A DNA stretch of 17,356 bases from Clostridiales bacterium UBA1390 (GCA_002305315.1 DBQQ01000029.1:1-17356), one strand, 5' to 3'; numbered from the stretch's first letter, positions 7,008 to 15,087 are shown. The notes: generated by a model from the letters alone, not told the origin. Program-made: numbers and translations.

Positions 7008-8936
7008 TTATAAAAAGAACTCATCCGGCGTCAACGGCTTATATTCATCCTCTTCTGCCTGTTCCGCTTCGCCTTCCTGCGCCTCTTCTGATGCCTGTTC
7101 CGTTGACTGTGTTTCCTGTGATGTTTCTGTTTCCGGTACTACCTTGGTCTCCTGCGTCACCATTTCCGGTTCCGATGGCTGCACATTCTCCAAATCAGGA
7201 ATCATGCCCGTTACCGCTTCGATCGTCGTCGTCTGTACCTCTGTCATTTTCATGACTGGAATCCGCTGCGTCACTTCTTTCCATTTATCAAACGCCTCGC
7301 TGTCCAGCTGAATATCTTCTGGATCTTCGGGCTCTTCAGGCTCATCTGTCGGATCAATTTCCGCGCTCTGATCATACTGCAGCTCATCGTCTCTCAGTCT
7401 TCTCTTCCGATAAGAACGCGCCAGCAGAATAATCGCAATGATCAGAATCAGCGTCAGGAGAATCAGCCCGATCAGGATATAGGGTGTATATCGCAGAAGG
7501 CCGCCTAGCGTACTCCCATCATTTCCGGCATTCCCCGCAGAATTCACGACGGGTACCATGGATTCTTCTGAATCAGATGATGTTTCGGACTCCTCGCCAC
7601 TTTCAAAATCATCCATATAATATCCCATCGTACCGCTCTGCACATCATAACGATAATAATCTGTGACGCCGTCTTCATCCATGCTGTACACCACATATTC
7701 TTTGGCGTCCTGCGCACTGAGACCACCTGCCACATAGACACGGATCTCACGACCATCGATCGTTGCCGTCTCCAAAGTACATCCTGCAGGTACACGCCCT
7801 CCCTGATCCGCATTTAGCAGAATTTGCACATGCCCATCAGAGTACAAGGGCACACAATTATAACAGGCATCCTGCGAAGCGTCATATAGATAAAACGCAC
7901 CGTTCTCTCCTCTGAAGTCCGCTAGATAAAACAGAGTCAAGCCCTGATTTTGCGTCTGTGCCACATCGAAGGTTTCCCGCTGATAATCATAGGATATTCG
8001 CTCAAATCCTCTTGGAATAGACACGTCTTGCGGGATGGACTGCAGATACATTGTCAGGCCATCGACTCGGAACGAAATCGTACCGTAGGCCTCTGCGGAA
8101 GACTCCTGCTGTGAAGATTCTTCTCTACTGGAGTTTTCTGCGCTCGAATCTTCTGCACTGCTCTCATTGGCCGCCGAACTATCTTCAGAAGAACTGCTCT
8201 CCGAAGATTCCTCGGCCGCTGCCCTAGTAATGTGAATTGTATATACATTCGTTGTTCCATCCGGCGCAATGATTGTAACTTGGCGTGTATTTTCACCCAC
8301 CGCCAATTCTGAGACTCCCGATACCTGAACCGCTGCTGTCGGATCGCTGGCCACGGGTGTAATTGTCACGGCTGTGATACTATTTGGCACTGTCATCGTA
8401 TACTCCATCACACTAGGAGAAAAGGCCGGTTCAAGCGTTCCATAAGAAACCATTAAACTCTGCAGTGTCGCATCCGACGACAGCGTCCCCTGCGCATTAA
8501 TCTGAATCGCCTGGCTTCCGGTCGGTGAACCCAGACTCTCTGCCTGTTCATCATATAGGGCACTCTCTGCTACTTCTATCGAAGCACTGCCTTCTGCCAA
8601 AGCCGTAAAATTAAGCGTATACTCCAGCGTGGTAGAGACTTCAGACTCCATGCTGCTGATCATCAGCGAACCTGTGTCTCCTTCTGCATCTCCCCCCGTA
8701 TATTCCAGCAGATTCGGATTATATGTAATTCGAGCATAAACTCCGGCTAAATTCTCATTACTTCGAAACCGCAATGTCACCGTCACCCAGTCGCCCACTT
8801 CTACCTCCGTAGCGCTGACCTGCACACTTAAATCCACTACGGCCGCATATACACGGCTGTTCGGCACACTCCACACGCCGATTACACATAACATGACGCA
8901 GAAACATGCTATAAATTTTTTATACGCAAATTTCAT
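7008..8936 (-). CDS. Membrane-anchored surface protein with cohesin-like and cadherin-like beta-sandwich domains
   Basis: A signal peptide (residues 1-31, ending SRVYA) leads into a cohesin-like domain (about 32-147), then a cadherin-like beta-sandwich domain of the PF12733 type (about 151-238, with ATLQSLMVSYGTLEPAFSP and VYTIHITR). Next come a Ser/Glu-rich linker (241-284), an unrecognised globular region (285-445), a second acidic linker, one membrane helix (about 484-506) followed by basic SYRKRRLR, and a 130-residue acidic cytoplasmic tail. The numbering assumes the second ATG (8936), which has AGGAG 9 bp upstream; the first ATG (8942) is only 3 bp from that site. Cohesin domains normally bind dockerins, but no dockerin is seen here. 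The protein probably displays an adhesive or sensing ectodomain and signals through its tail. Confidence 0.8.
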   Translation of the reverse strand: MKFAYKKFIACFCVMLCVIGVWSVPNSRVYAAVVDLSVQVSATEVEVGDWVTVTLRFRSNENLAGVYARITYNPNLLEYTGGDAEGDTGSLMISSMESEVSTTLEYTLNFTALAEGSASIEVAESALYDEQAESLGSPTGSQAIQINAQGTLSSDATLQSLMVSYGTLEPAFSPSVMEYTMTVPNSITAVTITPVASDPTAAVQVSGVSELAVGENTRQVTIIAPDGTTNVYTIHITRAAAEESSESSSSEDSSAANESSAEDSSAENSSREESSQQESSAEAYGTISFRVDGLTMYLQSIPQDVSIPRGFERISYDYQRETFDVAQTQNQGLTLFYLADFRGENGAFYLYDASQDACYNCVPLYSDGHVQILLNADQGGRVPAGCTLETATIDGREIRVYVAGGLSAQDAKEYVVYSMDEDGVTDYYRYDVQSGTMGYYMDDFESGEESETSSDSEESMVPVVNSAGNAGNDGSTLGGLLRYTPYILIGLILLTLILIIAIILLARSYRKRRLRDDELQYDQSAEIDPTDEPEEPEDPEDIQLDSEAFDKWKEVTQRIPVMKMTEVQTTTIEAVTGMIPDLENVQPSEPEMVTQETKVVPETETSQETQSTEQASEEAQEGEAEQAEEDEYKPLTPDEFFL

Positions 8937-9078
8937 CCTCATTCACTCCTATCGAATACAAGTAAAAATCTTTTATCATGAAACCGAAATCTCATGTATA
9001 CCATTTGTCAAGAAAAATATACATTCGTTGATGACCCTTTCACGGCACAGCATCATAAAAAACTACCAGGCCATATCT

Positions 9079-9107
9079 ATTATACCATAACCCACCTCAT
9101 CTGCAAA
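9079..9107 (-). promoter_or_regulatory. Promoter of the cohesin / pseudo-rhomboid / DUF1836 operon
   Basis: On the minus strand TTTGCA (9102-9107) is followed by 17 bp and TATAAT (9079-9084), with TGG directly before the -10 as an extended element. The leader would be about 135 nt. The remaining 8937-9245 gap shows no further gene. I found no convincing promoter for the plus-strand gene at 9246. Confidence 0.65.
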
Positions 9108-9245
9108 GAGTTTTACGATTTTATTAAAGATTTCTTCATTTTGTAACATTTTCCATTCTCATCGTCTTCTCCCAGCGATTATGGAGATTTTTCATCTTCT
9201 TTCGTAGGAATCCCAAAACCATTTTATGAAAGGAGTTGTTTCACT

Positions 9246-9740
9246 ATGGGACACTTTTATAATGCACTTTTGTTTGAAGGCCTTTGTGCCCTTGTCAAGA
9301 TCGGGCAAAACGGACGAAACAACGGCCAGACGCTGGAAGATGTTCTCCGTTCGCAGTCCTATAACCGGAGGCCCTACGTTCGCCTCGGGTATCTTTATCC
9401 CCATTGGAAGCCCTCTCCGGCGCAGACATTCTACCGTATTGGTACTCCCCTCGCGGATGAGATGGCATTCGAATACGTTCCCGACGAAAATCACGTTTCC
9501 CCTATGTACGCCCTTGGCGTTATTGTCATCAATCCAGACCGGCTCAAAAAAAGGCAGAAAACGGATCCGGAAGCGTTGGCTGCCGATATACAAAACAAAG
9601 GAGTCTATCAGATCCGCGGATTTTTACTTCCGCATTCGAGCGTCGACGGCGATCCGCTCGTCCTGCCCATCGACTGGGCCGAGAAAGTCCCCCTGACTTC
9701 TGCCCAGGAAATCCTGCAAAAACTTCGTTTCCCCTATTGA
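9246..9740 (+). CDS. Unrecognised conserved-looking cytoplasmic protein
   Basis: I do not recognise this 164-residue protein. It has no signal peptide or membrane helix and is rich in Pro, Tyr and Arg, with a basic stretch around 105-112 (DRLKKRQKTD). The N-terminus MGHFYNALLFEGLCALVKIGQNGRNN and the central PYVRLGYLYPHW look like folded rather than low-complexity sequence. It starts at an ATG with AAAGGAG 11 bp upstream. It stands alone between a divergent operon and tRNA-Trp, and its stop codon TGA (9738-9740) lies inside the -35 box of the tRNA promoter. Codon use and the clear ribosome site argue for a real gene; overlapping frames do not have one as good. Confidence 0.7.
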   Translation: MGHFYNALLFEGLCALVKIGQNGRNNGQTLEDVLRSQSYNRRPYVRLGYLYPHWKPSPAQTFYRIGTPLADEMAFEYVPDENHVSPMYALGVIVINPDRLKKRQKTDPEALAADIQNKGVYQIRGFLLPHSSVDGDPLVLPIDWAEKVPLTSAQEILQKLRFPY

Positions 9741-9765
9741 CAAACCGCTCCATTTCCTGTACAAT
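9737..9765 (+). promoter_or_regulatory. Near-consensus promoter of tRNA-Trp
   Basis: TTGACA (9737-9742), exactly 17 bp and TACAAT (9760-9765). It overlaps the stop codon of the preceding gene. Transcription should start near 9772, a dozen bases before the mature tRNA. Confidence 0.85.
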
Positions 9766-9783
9766 AGATTTTGCTTTTAGCAC

Positions 9784-9856
9784 AGAGGAATAGTTCAGTC
9801 GGTAGAACGTCGGTCTCCAAAACCGAATGTCGTGGGTTCGAGTCCTACTTCCTCTG
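9784..9856 (+). tRNA. trnW: tRNA-Trp (anticodon CCA)
   Basis: The cloverleaf is complete. The acceptor arms are AGAGGAA (9784-9790) and TTCCTCT (9849-9855), with discriminator G at 9856. The D stem is GTTC/GAAC, the anticodon stem TCGGT/ACCGA has the seven-base loop CTCCAAA, and the T arm is GTGGG-TTCGAGT-CCTAC. The loop places CCA at the anticodon, reading UGG. The 3' CCA end is not encoded and must be added after transcription. The gene has its own promoter and terminator, so it is a stand-alone unit. Confidence 0.96.
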
Positions 9857-9862
9857 CTTGAG

Positions 9863-9904
9863 AAACCGCTTGAATAAGCCAATATTCGGGCGGTTTTATT
9901 TTTG
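9863..9904 (+). terminator. Terminator of tRNA-Trp
   Basis: An 11-14 bp stem (AAACCGCTTGAATA with TATTCGGGCGGTTT, two G-T wobbles) closes a short loop and is followed by TTTTATTTTT. It begins 7 bp after the tRNA. Confidence 0.85.
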
Positions 9905-9930
9905 CCAGGAAAGAGAAAACTGCTACTCAA

Positions 9931-9968
9931 ATAAAAAGGACCGGGCAAGAGCGGATCTCATACCCGGT
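9931..9968 (-). terminator. Minus-strand terminator at the edge of the remnant region
   Basis: On the minus strand ACCGGG (from 9968) pairs with CCCGGT (ending 9940), with an inner GAG/CTC helix, and is followed by CCTTTTTAT. It overlaps the stop of the short minus-strand reading frame at 9958-10209 and suggests that a minus-strand gene once ended here. Confidence 0.55.
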
Positions 9969-10209
9969 TACGCTTACCTAGATTCATTGTAAAGTTGTCG
10001 GATGCTTCGTAATCCTCCCAGATAGTCACCGGGAATGCAGCACTATGCCCTATAGAACGCAAATTCCTGTTGGATCCGTCCGCCTCCTTCTCTGGATCGA
10101 AATCCGGCAGGTACAAGAAGTAGTCCCCACATACGGCAAGAGCGGTTTGCTCCACCTTCTCTAATGTGTCGGAGGCGGTGACATAATGCCGGCATCCAAA
10201 GCCCAACAA
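9958..10209 (-). other. Possible gene remnant, 83-codon open frame
   Basis: The frame encodes a plausible soluble sequence (LEKVEQTALAVCGDYFLYLPDFDPEKEADG and onward) and ends at a minus-strand terminator, which is why it is listed. Against it, the only start available near the 5' end is TTG with no ribosome binding site, the frame overlaps the start of the ribbon-helix-helix remnant on the other strand, and I do not recognise the product. It may be the tail of a gene lost when this segment decayed. Confidence 0.3.
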
Positions 10210-10358
10210 AAAGCGGTCAATAAATACATGAAATCAAGGTGCGAGTGGCCAAAGGCCGTAAAGCAGAAATCAAAGCCCATGCTGAACGGCAGGTGAAAAG
10301 CATCAACGGCTATGTGACAGAGGCCATTGATGAGAAGATGGAACGAGATCAAGAATGA
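10186..10358 (+). pseudogene. Frameshifted ribbon-helix-helix (Arc-like) DNA-binding protein
   Basis: The reading begins with ATG and MPASKAQQKAVNKYMKS, the usual start of small Arc-type repressors found on plasmids and integrated elements of gut Firmicutes. The frame then breaks near 10236. After a shift of frame the sequence resumes as VRVAKGRKAEIKAHAERQ, then INGYVTEAIDEKMERDQE and a stop at 10356-10358, the expected C-terminal half. From memory of the family, about five or six residues with a Y-D-R-I/V pattern are missing at the break, so a small deletion caused the frameshift. Intact members are about 60-65 residues. Its position just downstream of a tRNA fits a relic of an integrated element. 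Confidence 0.7.
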
Positions 10359-10443
10359 AGCCTCCCCCCGGAGAGTTTTTTTAATAGGATGTCGCGGTTC
10401 GCTACCCCCTCTAAAAATACGTAGAGTTGGAAAAGCCCCCTTC

Positions 10444-11007
10444 TTAGAAATATGCCGGGAGATGCTGTAATAGCGTTTCATATTCTGACGGGGCGATGCA
10501 AAAGGCTGGGTCTCTGCGCCTAAGCGCCGCTCGCACGTCCTCCATGTCCATCCATTGTACTGCCTCAATCTCCGTCTCTTCGGGAGAAAAGGCTTCTTCT
10601 GGCCAATCTAAGTATAGAATATAGACATGATCGATCTCCCGATCATGAAAGATCTTCCCATGAAAATGGCTCGTATAGTCTTGGCGCTGCACAAATAAAA
10701 ATTGGGGCGTGACACCGCTGACCCCCAGCTCCTCCTCTAATTCCCGGAGCGCCGCCTCGTCAAATCCCTCTCCCGCATCCAGATGTCCTGCGCTGGAAGT
10801 GTCCCAACTTCCCGGAAAGGAATCTTTGTTCTGGCTCCGCTTTTGCAAAAGGACCTGCATGCGTCCTTCTTTTTTGCGCACAATAAAGATATGGCTCGCA
10901 CCGTGCAGATCGCCGTCCTGATGCACGAGCGCTCTGGGCTTCTGCCGCCCACTGGGCGTTCCATCTTCTTCTAAAATATCGAATAATTCCTGATCTGAAA
11001 ATGCCAT
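10444..11007 (-). CDS. NUDIX hydrolase, IDI/YfcD-like
   Basis: The 187-residue protein has an intact NUDIX box: G74-x5-E80-x7-R88-E89-L90-E-E92-E93-L-G95-V96. The arrangement QKRSQNKDSFPGSWDTSSAGH before the box resembles the isopentenyl-diphosphate isomerase/YfcD subgroup. The presence of a full pyrophosphohydrolase box leaves both hydrolase and isomerase-like activity open; the catalytic Cys and Glu of true isomerases were not verified. The ATG has AGGAGG directly upstream and a minus-strand promoter at 11031-11059. The gene is divergent from the fucosidase with about 118 bp between starts, and no clear terminator follows its stop. Confidence 0.88.
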   Translation of the reverse strand: MAFSDQELFDILEEDGTPSGRQKPRALVHQDGDLHGASHIFIVRKKEGRMQVLLQKRSQNKDSFPGSWDTSSAGHLDAGEGFDEAALRELEEELGVSGVTPQFLFVQRQDYTSHFHGKIFHDREIDHVYILYLDWPEEAFSPEETEIEAVQWMDMEDVRAALRRRDPAFCIAPSEYETLLQHLPAYF

Positions 11008-11030
11008 AGAAACTCCTCCTTTTGGCTCTC

Positions 11031-11059
11031 ATTATACGCACCCTCTTACGGATTTGCAA
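11031..11059 (-). promoter_or_regulatory. Promoter of the second NUDIX gene
   Basis: On the minus strand TTGCAA (11054-11059) is followed by 17 bp and TATAAT (11031-11036), about 24 bp upstream of the start codon. Confidence 0.7.
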
Positions 11060-11080
11060 CTGGATTTTCAGAAGGTTTTA

Positions 11081-11089
11081 TGATATACT
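11081..11089 (+). promoter_or_regulatory. Extended -10 promoter of the fucosidase gene
   Basis: TGATATACT carries the TG-N extension before TATACT (11084-11089). No good -35 box lies 17 bp upstream. The start point would be about 30 bp before the ATG, close to the purine-rich AAGGGGGG ribosome binding site. No sugar-regulator operator or cre-like box was found by eye. Confidence 0.5.
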
Positions 11090-11125
11090 GGGCGTGACTT
11101 ACTAAAAACGAAGGGGGGACTCTTG

Positions 11126-13519
11126 ATGAATACAACCGATCTAGCACACCGACTCTATTATCGTCAGCCGGCCGAGCACTGGGTGGAGGCTCTGCCGATT
11201 GGCAGCGGCCGCCTGGGCGCCATGATATGGGGCGAGCCCCACCTGGAACACATTCCGCTCAATGAGGATACGCTATGGTCCGGCTATCCGCGCGAGACGG
11301 ATCCTGCCGTGGACGCCGAGCAGCTTGCCGAATGCCGCCGTCTCGTGGCGAATCATCAGTTTCTGAGCGCCCAGGAGCAGATTGAGGCCCATATGCTGGG
11401 CAGCTTCACCGATTCTTATATGCCCGCCGGCGATCTTCGTCTTGAATTTTTCGATTTGGAGGATATCTCCGAGTACCAGCGGGAGTTGGATCTGCATACG
11501 GCTTCTGCCAGGGTCTCTTTCACATCGGGCCGTACTCGTTTTATCCGGGAATACTTTGCCTCCTATCCCGATCAGGGCATCATTATCCGTCTCACGGCGG
11601 ATCGTCCCGGGAAGATTCATCTGCGCCTTTCCTTTGACGCTCCGATCCGACACCAGGTTCACACAGAGAAAGGCCGTCTTGTGGCGGATCTGCGCTGTCC
11701 CGCCCATGTGGAGCCCAGCTATATTCATGACGCGGAAGAACCGATCCTCTGGGAGGGTCCGGAGGGACATCTGGGCATGCGCGCTCGGCTGATCGCCGTT
11801 CCTCGCTGTATCGGCGGAATCTTGACCGAAGATACGGATTCGATCCAGATCGAAGGAGCCGATACCGTTACTCTGCTGATCGCACTGAGAACCAGCTGGA
11901 ATGGACCTTTCAAAGATCCGGAGACCGAAGGGGCCGATGAGAAGGCGCTGTGTGAGCAGGATATCGAGGGGCTTCTGCGCTATCCCTCCGCCGAGCTATT
12001 CAAACGCCATCTGGCAGAATATGTTCCTTATTATAGCCGTACGGCGCTGAATCTCTCTGCCGAGGCCGAGGATATGCCCACGGATGAACGTCTGCGGCGT
12101 TTTGCGAAGACACAGGATGACCCGGTATTGTACGCTCTTTTGTTTCACTATGGCCGTTATCTCCTGATCGCCTCTTCCCGACCTGGCACCCAGGCCGCCA
12201 ATCTGCAGGGAATCTGGAGTCACCTTTTGCGCCCCGTCTGGAGCAGCAACTATACGATCAATATCAATACGCAGATGAACTACTGGCCTGCGGAACCCTG
12301 CAACCTGTCCGAACTCGCAGCACCGCTTTTTTCCCTGATTCGTCTTCTGCTCCAGAAAGGCGCGCACACCGCGCAGGTTCTTTATCACGCCCGCGGCAGC
12401 GTATCCCACCACAACACCGACCTTTGGGGCCTGACGAACCCCGTCGGCGAGGGACGCAAGGGATTCTCAGGCTGCGCGTTCTGGAGTATGTCCTTTGGCT
12501 GGCTGAGCCGTCATCTATGGGATCACTATCTCTATACGGATGATGTCTGTTTCCTAGAAAAAGAAGCCCTTCCTGTCCTGCGTGCGGCTTCGTTGTTTTA
12601 TCTGGATCAGGTCGTCCTGAACGAGGAAGGCCGGTATATTCTCTCTCCTGCCACTTCCCCCGAAAACGTCTTTCTCTACGAGGGGCAAACCTGTAAAGTC
12701 GCGCGGGAAGCGGCTATGAGTCAGAGTATTCTGCGGGAAGTCTGGGAGCATTACTTGCAGGCGCTGGATGTGCTGGAGCAATCAGAGCCCGAGGCCGACG
12801 AAATCCGGCAGAGGCTGCCTCTGGTCCAGCGAGAGCGGATGGGCCGCCACGGTCAATTGCTGGAATGGGAGGAAGAATACGAGGAAAAAGATCCTCATCA
12901 CCGCCACATTTCCCATCTCTACGGGCTCTATCCCGGACATCAGATCACGCCGGATACCACGCCCGCTCTGGCGCAGGCCTGTCGGCGCACGCTAGAAATC
13001 CGTGGCGACGAGGGAACTGGCTGGAGCCTGGGATGGAAGATCAATCTCTGGGCGCGCCTGCGCGATGGCGATCACGCATTGTCCCTGCTGAAGCAACAGC
13101 TTCGCCTTGTGCCTGCCGGCGAGGAGGTACATCTGACGGGCGGCGGCACCTATCCCAATCTGTTCGATGCGCATCCGCCGTTTCAGATTGACGGCAATTT
13201 TGGCGCGTGCGCGGGGATTGCGGAGCTTCTACTGCAAACGCGGGAGCGGGAAATCCATCTTCTGCCGGCTCTGCCGACGGCCCATTCCTGGCAAAATGGC
13301 TCCATTATCGGACTCCGGGCGCCCCATGGCATCACGCTGGATCTCTTCTGGCGAGCAGGAACGCTTCACCACGCAGTTCTGCACGTAGATCACGCGCTCT
13401 CCTTCCCGATCACGCTATTTGCGAAAGAACGCAGCTGGGAAGCTCACTTTGATCAACCCGGCAGCTATGTTCTCTACGAGGATCGGCTGATCCTCCGCGG
13501 CGCCCCCTCCGAATCCTGA
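11126..13519 (+). CDS. GH95 alpha-L-fucosidase, probably intracellular
   Basis: The 797-residue protein matches glycoside hydrolase family 95 end to end: an N-terminal beta-sandwich (about 1-260, starting RLYYRQPAEHWVEALPIGSGRLGAM), a linker, an (alpha/alpha)6 barrel (about 300-700) and a C-terminal beta domain. Family catalytic features are present: the N-x-N pair in TININTQMNYWPAE (N379, N381), SPATSPEN with E513, and QIDGNFG with D689, corresponding to the inverting-mechanism residues known from Bifidobacterium AfcA. It releases fucose from alpha-1,2-linked glycans such as host mucin or milk oligosaccharides. No signal peptide is seen, so substrates would need to be imported. The ATG at 11126 is preferred over a TTG three bases earlier; AAGGGGGG lies about 7 bp upstream. 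Confidence 0.95.
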   Translation: MNTTDLAHRLYYRQPAEHWVEALPIGSGRLGAMIWGEPHLEHIPLNEDTLWSGYPRETDPAVDAEQLAECRRLVANHQFLSAQEQIEAHMLGSFTDSYMPAGDLRLEFFDLEDISEYQRELDLHTASARVSFTSGRTRFIREYFASYPDQGIIIRLTADRPGKIHLRLSFDAPIRHQVHTEKGRLVADLRCPAHVEPSYIHDAEEPILWEGPEGHLGMRARLIAVPRCIGGILTEDTDSIQIEGADTVTLLIALRTSWNGPFKDPETEGADEKALCEQDIEGLLRYPSAELFKRHLAEYVPYYSRTALNLSAEAEDMPTDERLRRFAKTQDDPVLYALLFHYGRYLLIASSRPGTQAANLQGIWSHLLRPVWSSNYTININTQMNYWPAEPCNLSELAAPLFSLIRLLLQKGAHTAQVLYHARGSVSHHNTDLWGLTNPVGEGRKGFSGCAFWSMSFGWLSRHLWDHYLYTDDVCFLEKEALPVLRAASLFYLDQVVLNEEGRYILSPATSPENVFLYEGQTCKVAREAAMSQSILREVWEHYLQALDVLEQSEPEADEIRQRLPLVQRERMGRHGQLLEWEEEYEEKDPHHRHISHLYGLYPGHQITPDTTPALAQACRRTLEIRGDEGTGWSLGWKINLWARLRDGDHALSLLKQQLRLVPAGEEVHLTGGGTYPNLFDAHPPFQIDGNFGACAGIAELLLQTREREIHLLPALPTAHSWQNGSIIGLRAPHGITLDLFWRAGTLHHAVLHVDHALSFPITLFAKERSWEAHFDQPGSYVLYEDRLILRGAPSES

Positions 13520-13538
13520 CGGGGCCCTGTCTATACGC

Positions 13539-13575
13539 AAAGTGCCGATGTATCTTTCTCATACATCGGCACTTT
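13539..13575. terminator. Bidirectional terminator between fucosidase and cyclophilin genes
   Basis: A 14-bp perfect stem, AAGTGCCGATGTAT with ATACATCGGCACTT, closes a CTTTCTC loop and has T/A runs on both sides. It starts 20 bp after the fucosidase stop and ends next to the stop of the minus-strand cyclophilin gene. Confidence 0.9.
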
Positions 13576-13577
13576 AT

Positions 13578-14138
13578 TTATGAATTGGTGGTAGGATCCG
13601 GATAATCGACTCCTTTGGTGTCCACAGTAACACTCTCCATCACGTCTCCGATAGCAATGGATTGTACCACGTCCATTCCGCTGATGACCTTCCCAAAGGT
13701 CGCGTAATCTCCGTCCAGACTCGGCAGAGCTGTCAGACAGATAAAGAACTGGCTGCCCGCTGAGTCGGGATCCATGGCGCGCGCCATAGATATCACGCCC
13801 TCTGTGTGCTTCAAATCGTTTTCAAAGGAATTGTTGGGGAATTCTCCCTGAATCGTATATCCAGGACCGCCTGTCCCGTTTCCATTCGGATCGCCTCCCT
13901 GGATCAGAAGCCCCTGCTCCACGCGATGAAAGGTCAGGCCGTCATAAAAGCCGCTCTCCACCAGGCTGATAAAGTTATTAACGGTGTTGGGCGCCGTATC
14001 TGGATAGAGCTCCACCTGAAACGTGCCGCCATCCGCCATCTTCACTGTCACAACGGGATTCTCCCCAGAGGTTTCATTACTCGCGCATCCGGGAATCACG
14101 AGGAGTAATGTCAATACAAGCAGTACCCACTTCTTCAT
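13578..14138 (-). CDS. Lipoprotein peptidyl-prolyl cis-trans isomerase (cyclophilin)
   Basis: The 186-residue protein starts with a lipoprotein signal: MKKW, a hydrophobic core and a VIPGC lipobox, with lipidation expected at C18. The rest is a cyclophilin domain with FHRV (catalytic R72), IQGGDPNGNGTGGPGY and SAGSQFFI, all standard for the family. It should catalyse proline isomerisation outside the membrane and help fold exported proteins. The start at 14138 is chosen for the AAGGAAG about 8 bp upstream and the signal peptide; a longer in-frame reading adds 16 polar residues that would spoil the signal. It lies 22 bp after the Ser/Glu-rich lipoprotein gene and is probably co-transcribed with it. 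Confidence 0.93.
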   Translation of the reverse strand: MKKWVLLVLTLLLVIPGCASNETSGENPVVTVKMADGGTFQVELYPDTAPNTVNNFISLVESGFYDGLTFHRVEQGLLIQGGDPNGNGTGGPGYTIQGEFPNNSFENDLKHTEGVISMARAMDPDSAGSQFFICLTALPSLDGDYATFGKVISGMDVVQSIAIGDVMESVTVDTKGVDYPDPTTNS

Positions 14139-14160
14139 GTTTAAATCTTCCTTTTCTGAA

Positions 14161-15087
14161 TTATATTCCGGCCTGGATTTCCGCAATCACGTCCTGTGTG
14201 CGCTGCAGATTCATAGGATCCACTCCAAAGCCCGTATCCGCATTATAATCCCCATAGTACCAAATGTCAACCACCGTTGCATCCTCTAAGAAAGTACTGA
14301 TCGCGGCCTGATACTCCTCCTCTGTCACTTCTTCGTCGTTGATGTAGAACTTTTCATCATCACTGATATAACCGGACTCAAAGTGGAACACGACTTCCGT
14401 ACTGCCCTCTGTCACGCGCAAATACTGGCCCTCCAACGACAGCGGACGTCCATCTGCCAAATATACGTCCTCGCCCTTATAAATCAGTTCCGTCATCGGC
14501 GACACATCGGTACCATTGTTGCTGATGGACCCCTCGAATGCCAGAACCGCCTCTCCATTCTGATACTGATAGACCTGCTGATAATCAATGAATGCCGCAT
14601 TTTCGCGAGAAAACGCACAGTAGAGTTCCTGTATGTCATCCCCATTCATATCCAGAAGGCGAACGATGCCCAGGCCCGTCATCACGCTCTGTCCATCCAG
14701 TCCGGATGATCCGATAGCGCCCTCTCCATATTGTTCTATGAGACTTTCAATAACATCCATATAGGCCTGCATCATGGAACTCTCCTCAAAGGTGCTGTTT
14801 TCTTCCGGCACACTCTCTTCTGCGAAACTGCTTTCTTCTTCCACCTGGCTGTCTTCCGCTTCTGAACTTTCTTCTACAGTCGAACTATCACTCTCCTCTG
14901 GCACCGAACTGTCTTCTAATACAGAACTCTCTTCTTGAGAGCTGTTCGCCGCCGCGCTTTCTTCCACCGCGGAACTCTCTTCGGGTGCGCTGCTTTCCTG
15001 CTGCGAACTCTCCTGTTCGAAAAACTGGCAACCCGCCAACGATACTGCCAGAACCATGATACATACCCACGTAAGTATTTTTTTCAT
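14161..15087 (-). CDS. Ser/Glu-rich lipoprotein of unknown function
   Basis: The 308-residue protein has a lipoprotein signal (lipobox LAGC, C20) followed by an 80-residue linker made of ESS and EESS repeats (about 23-104), which would hold the folded part away from the membrane. The C-terminal 200 residues are acidic and aromatic. LLDMNGDDIQELY (about 140-152) resembles a Ca-binding DxNxD loop of the kind seen in dockerin or FG-GAP/VCBS proteins, but only one such loop is clear. A similar linker occurs in the cohesin-like protein at 7008-8936. The ATG is preceded by AAAGGAGG. No enzymatic motif is visible and function is unassigned. It heads a two-gene operon with the cyclophilin lipoprotein. 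Confidence 0.85.
   Translation of the reverse strand: MKKILTWVCIMVLAVSLAGCQFFEQESSQQESSAPEESSAVEESAAANSSQEESSVLEDSSVPEESDSSTVEESSEAEDSQVEEESSFAEESVPEENSTFEESSMMQAYMDVIESLIEQYGEGAIGSSGLDGQSVMTGLGIVRLLDMNGDDIQELYCAFSRENAAFIDYQQVYQYQNGEAVLAFEGSISNNGTDVSPMTELIYKGEDVYLADGRPLSLEGQYLRVTEGSTEVVFHFESGYISDDEKFYINDEEVTEEEYQAAISTFLEDATVVDIWYYGDYNADTGFGVDPMNLQRTQDVIAEIQAGI

Noticed and set aside
9226..9696. Alternative 156-codon frame overlapping the gene at 9246-9740
   Set aside because: Its ATG lies within or before the ribosome site used by the 9246 gene, and its product is rich in Arg and Ser as expected of a shadow frame.
11996..12412. Several 100-165 codon minus-strand frames inside the fucosidase gene
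   Set aside because: The family-wide match of the plus-strand frame is decisive. GC-rich codons create the antisense frames.
13531..13538. TATACGC next to the fucosidase terminator as a stray array unit
   Set aside because: Only the heptamer matches. No second arm or CGGAGA core is present, and similar heptamers occur by chance at about 8921 and 11033.
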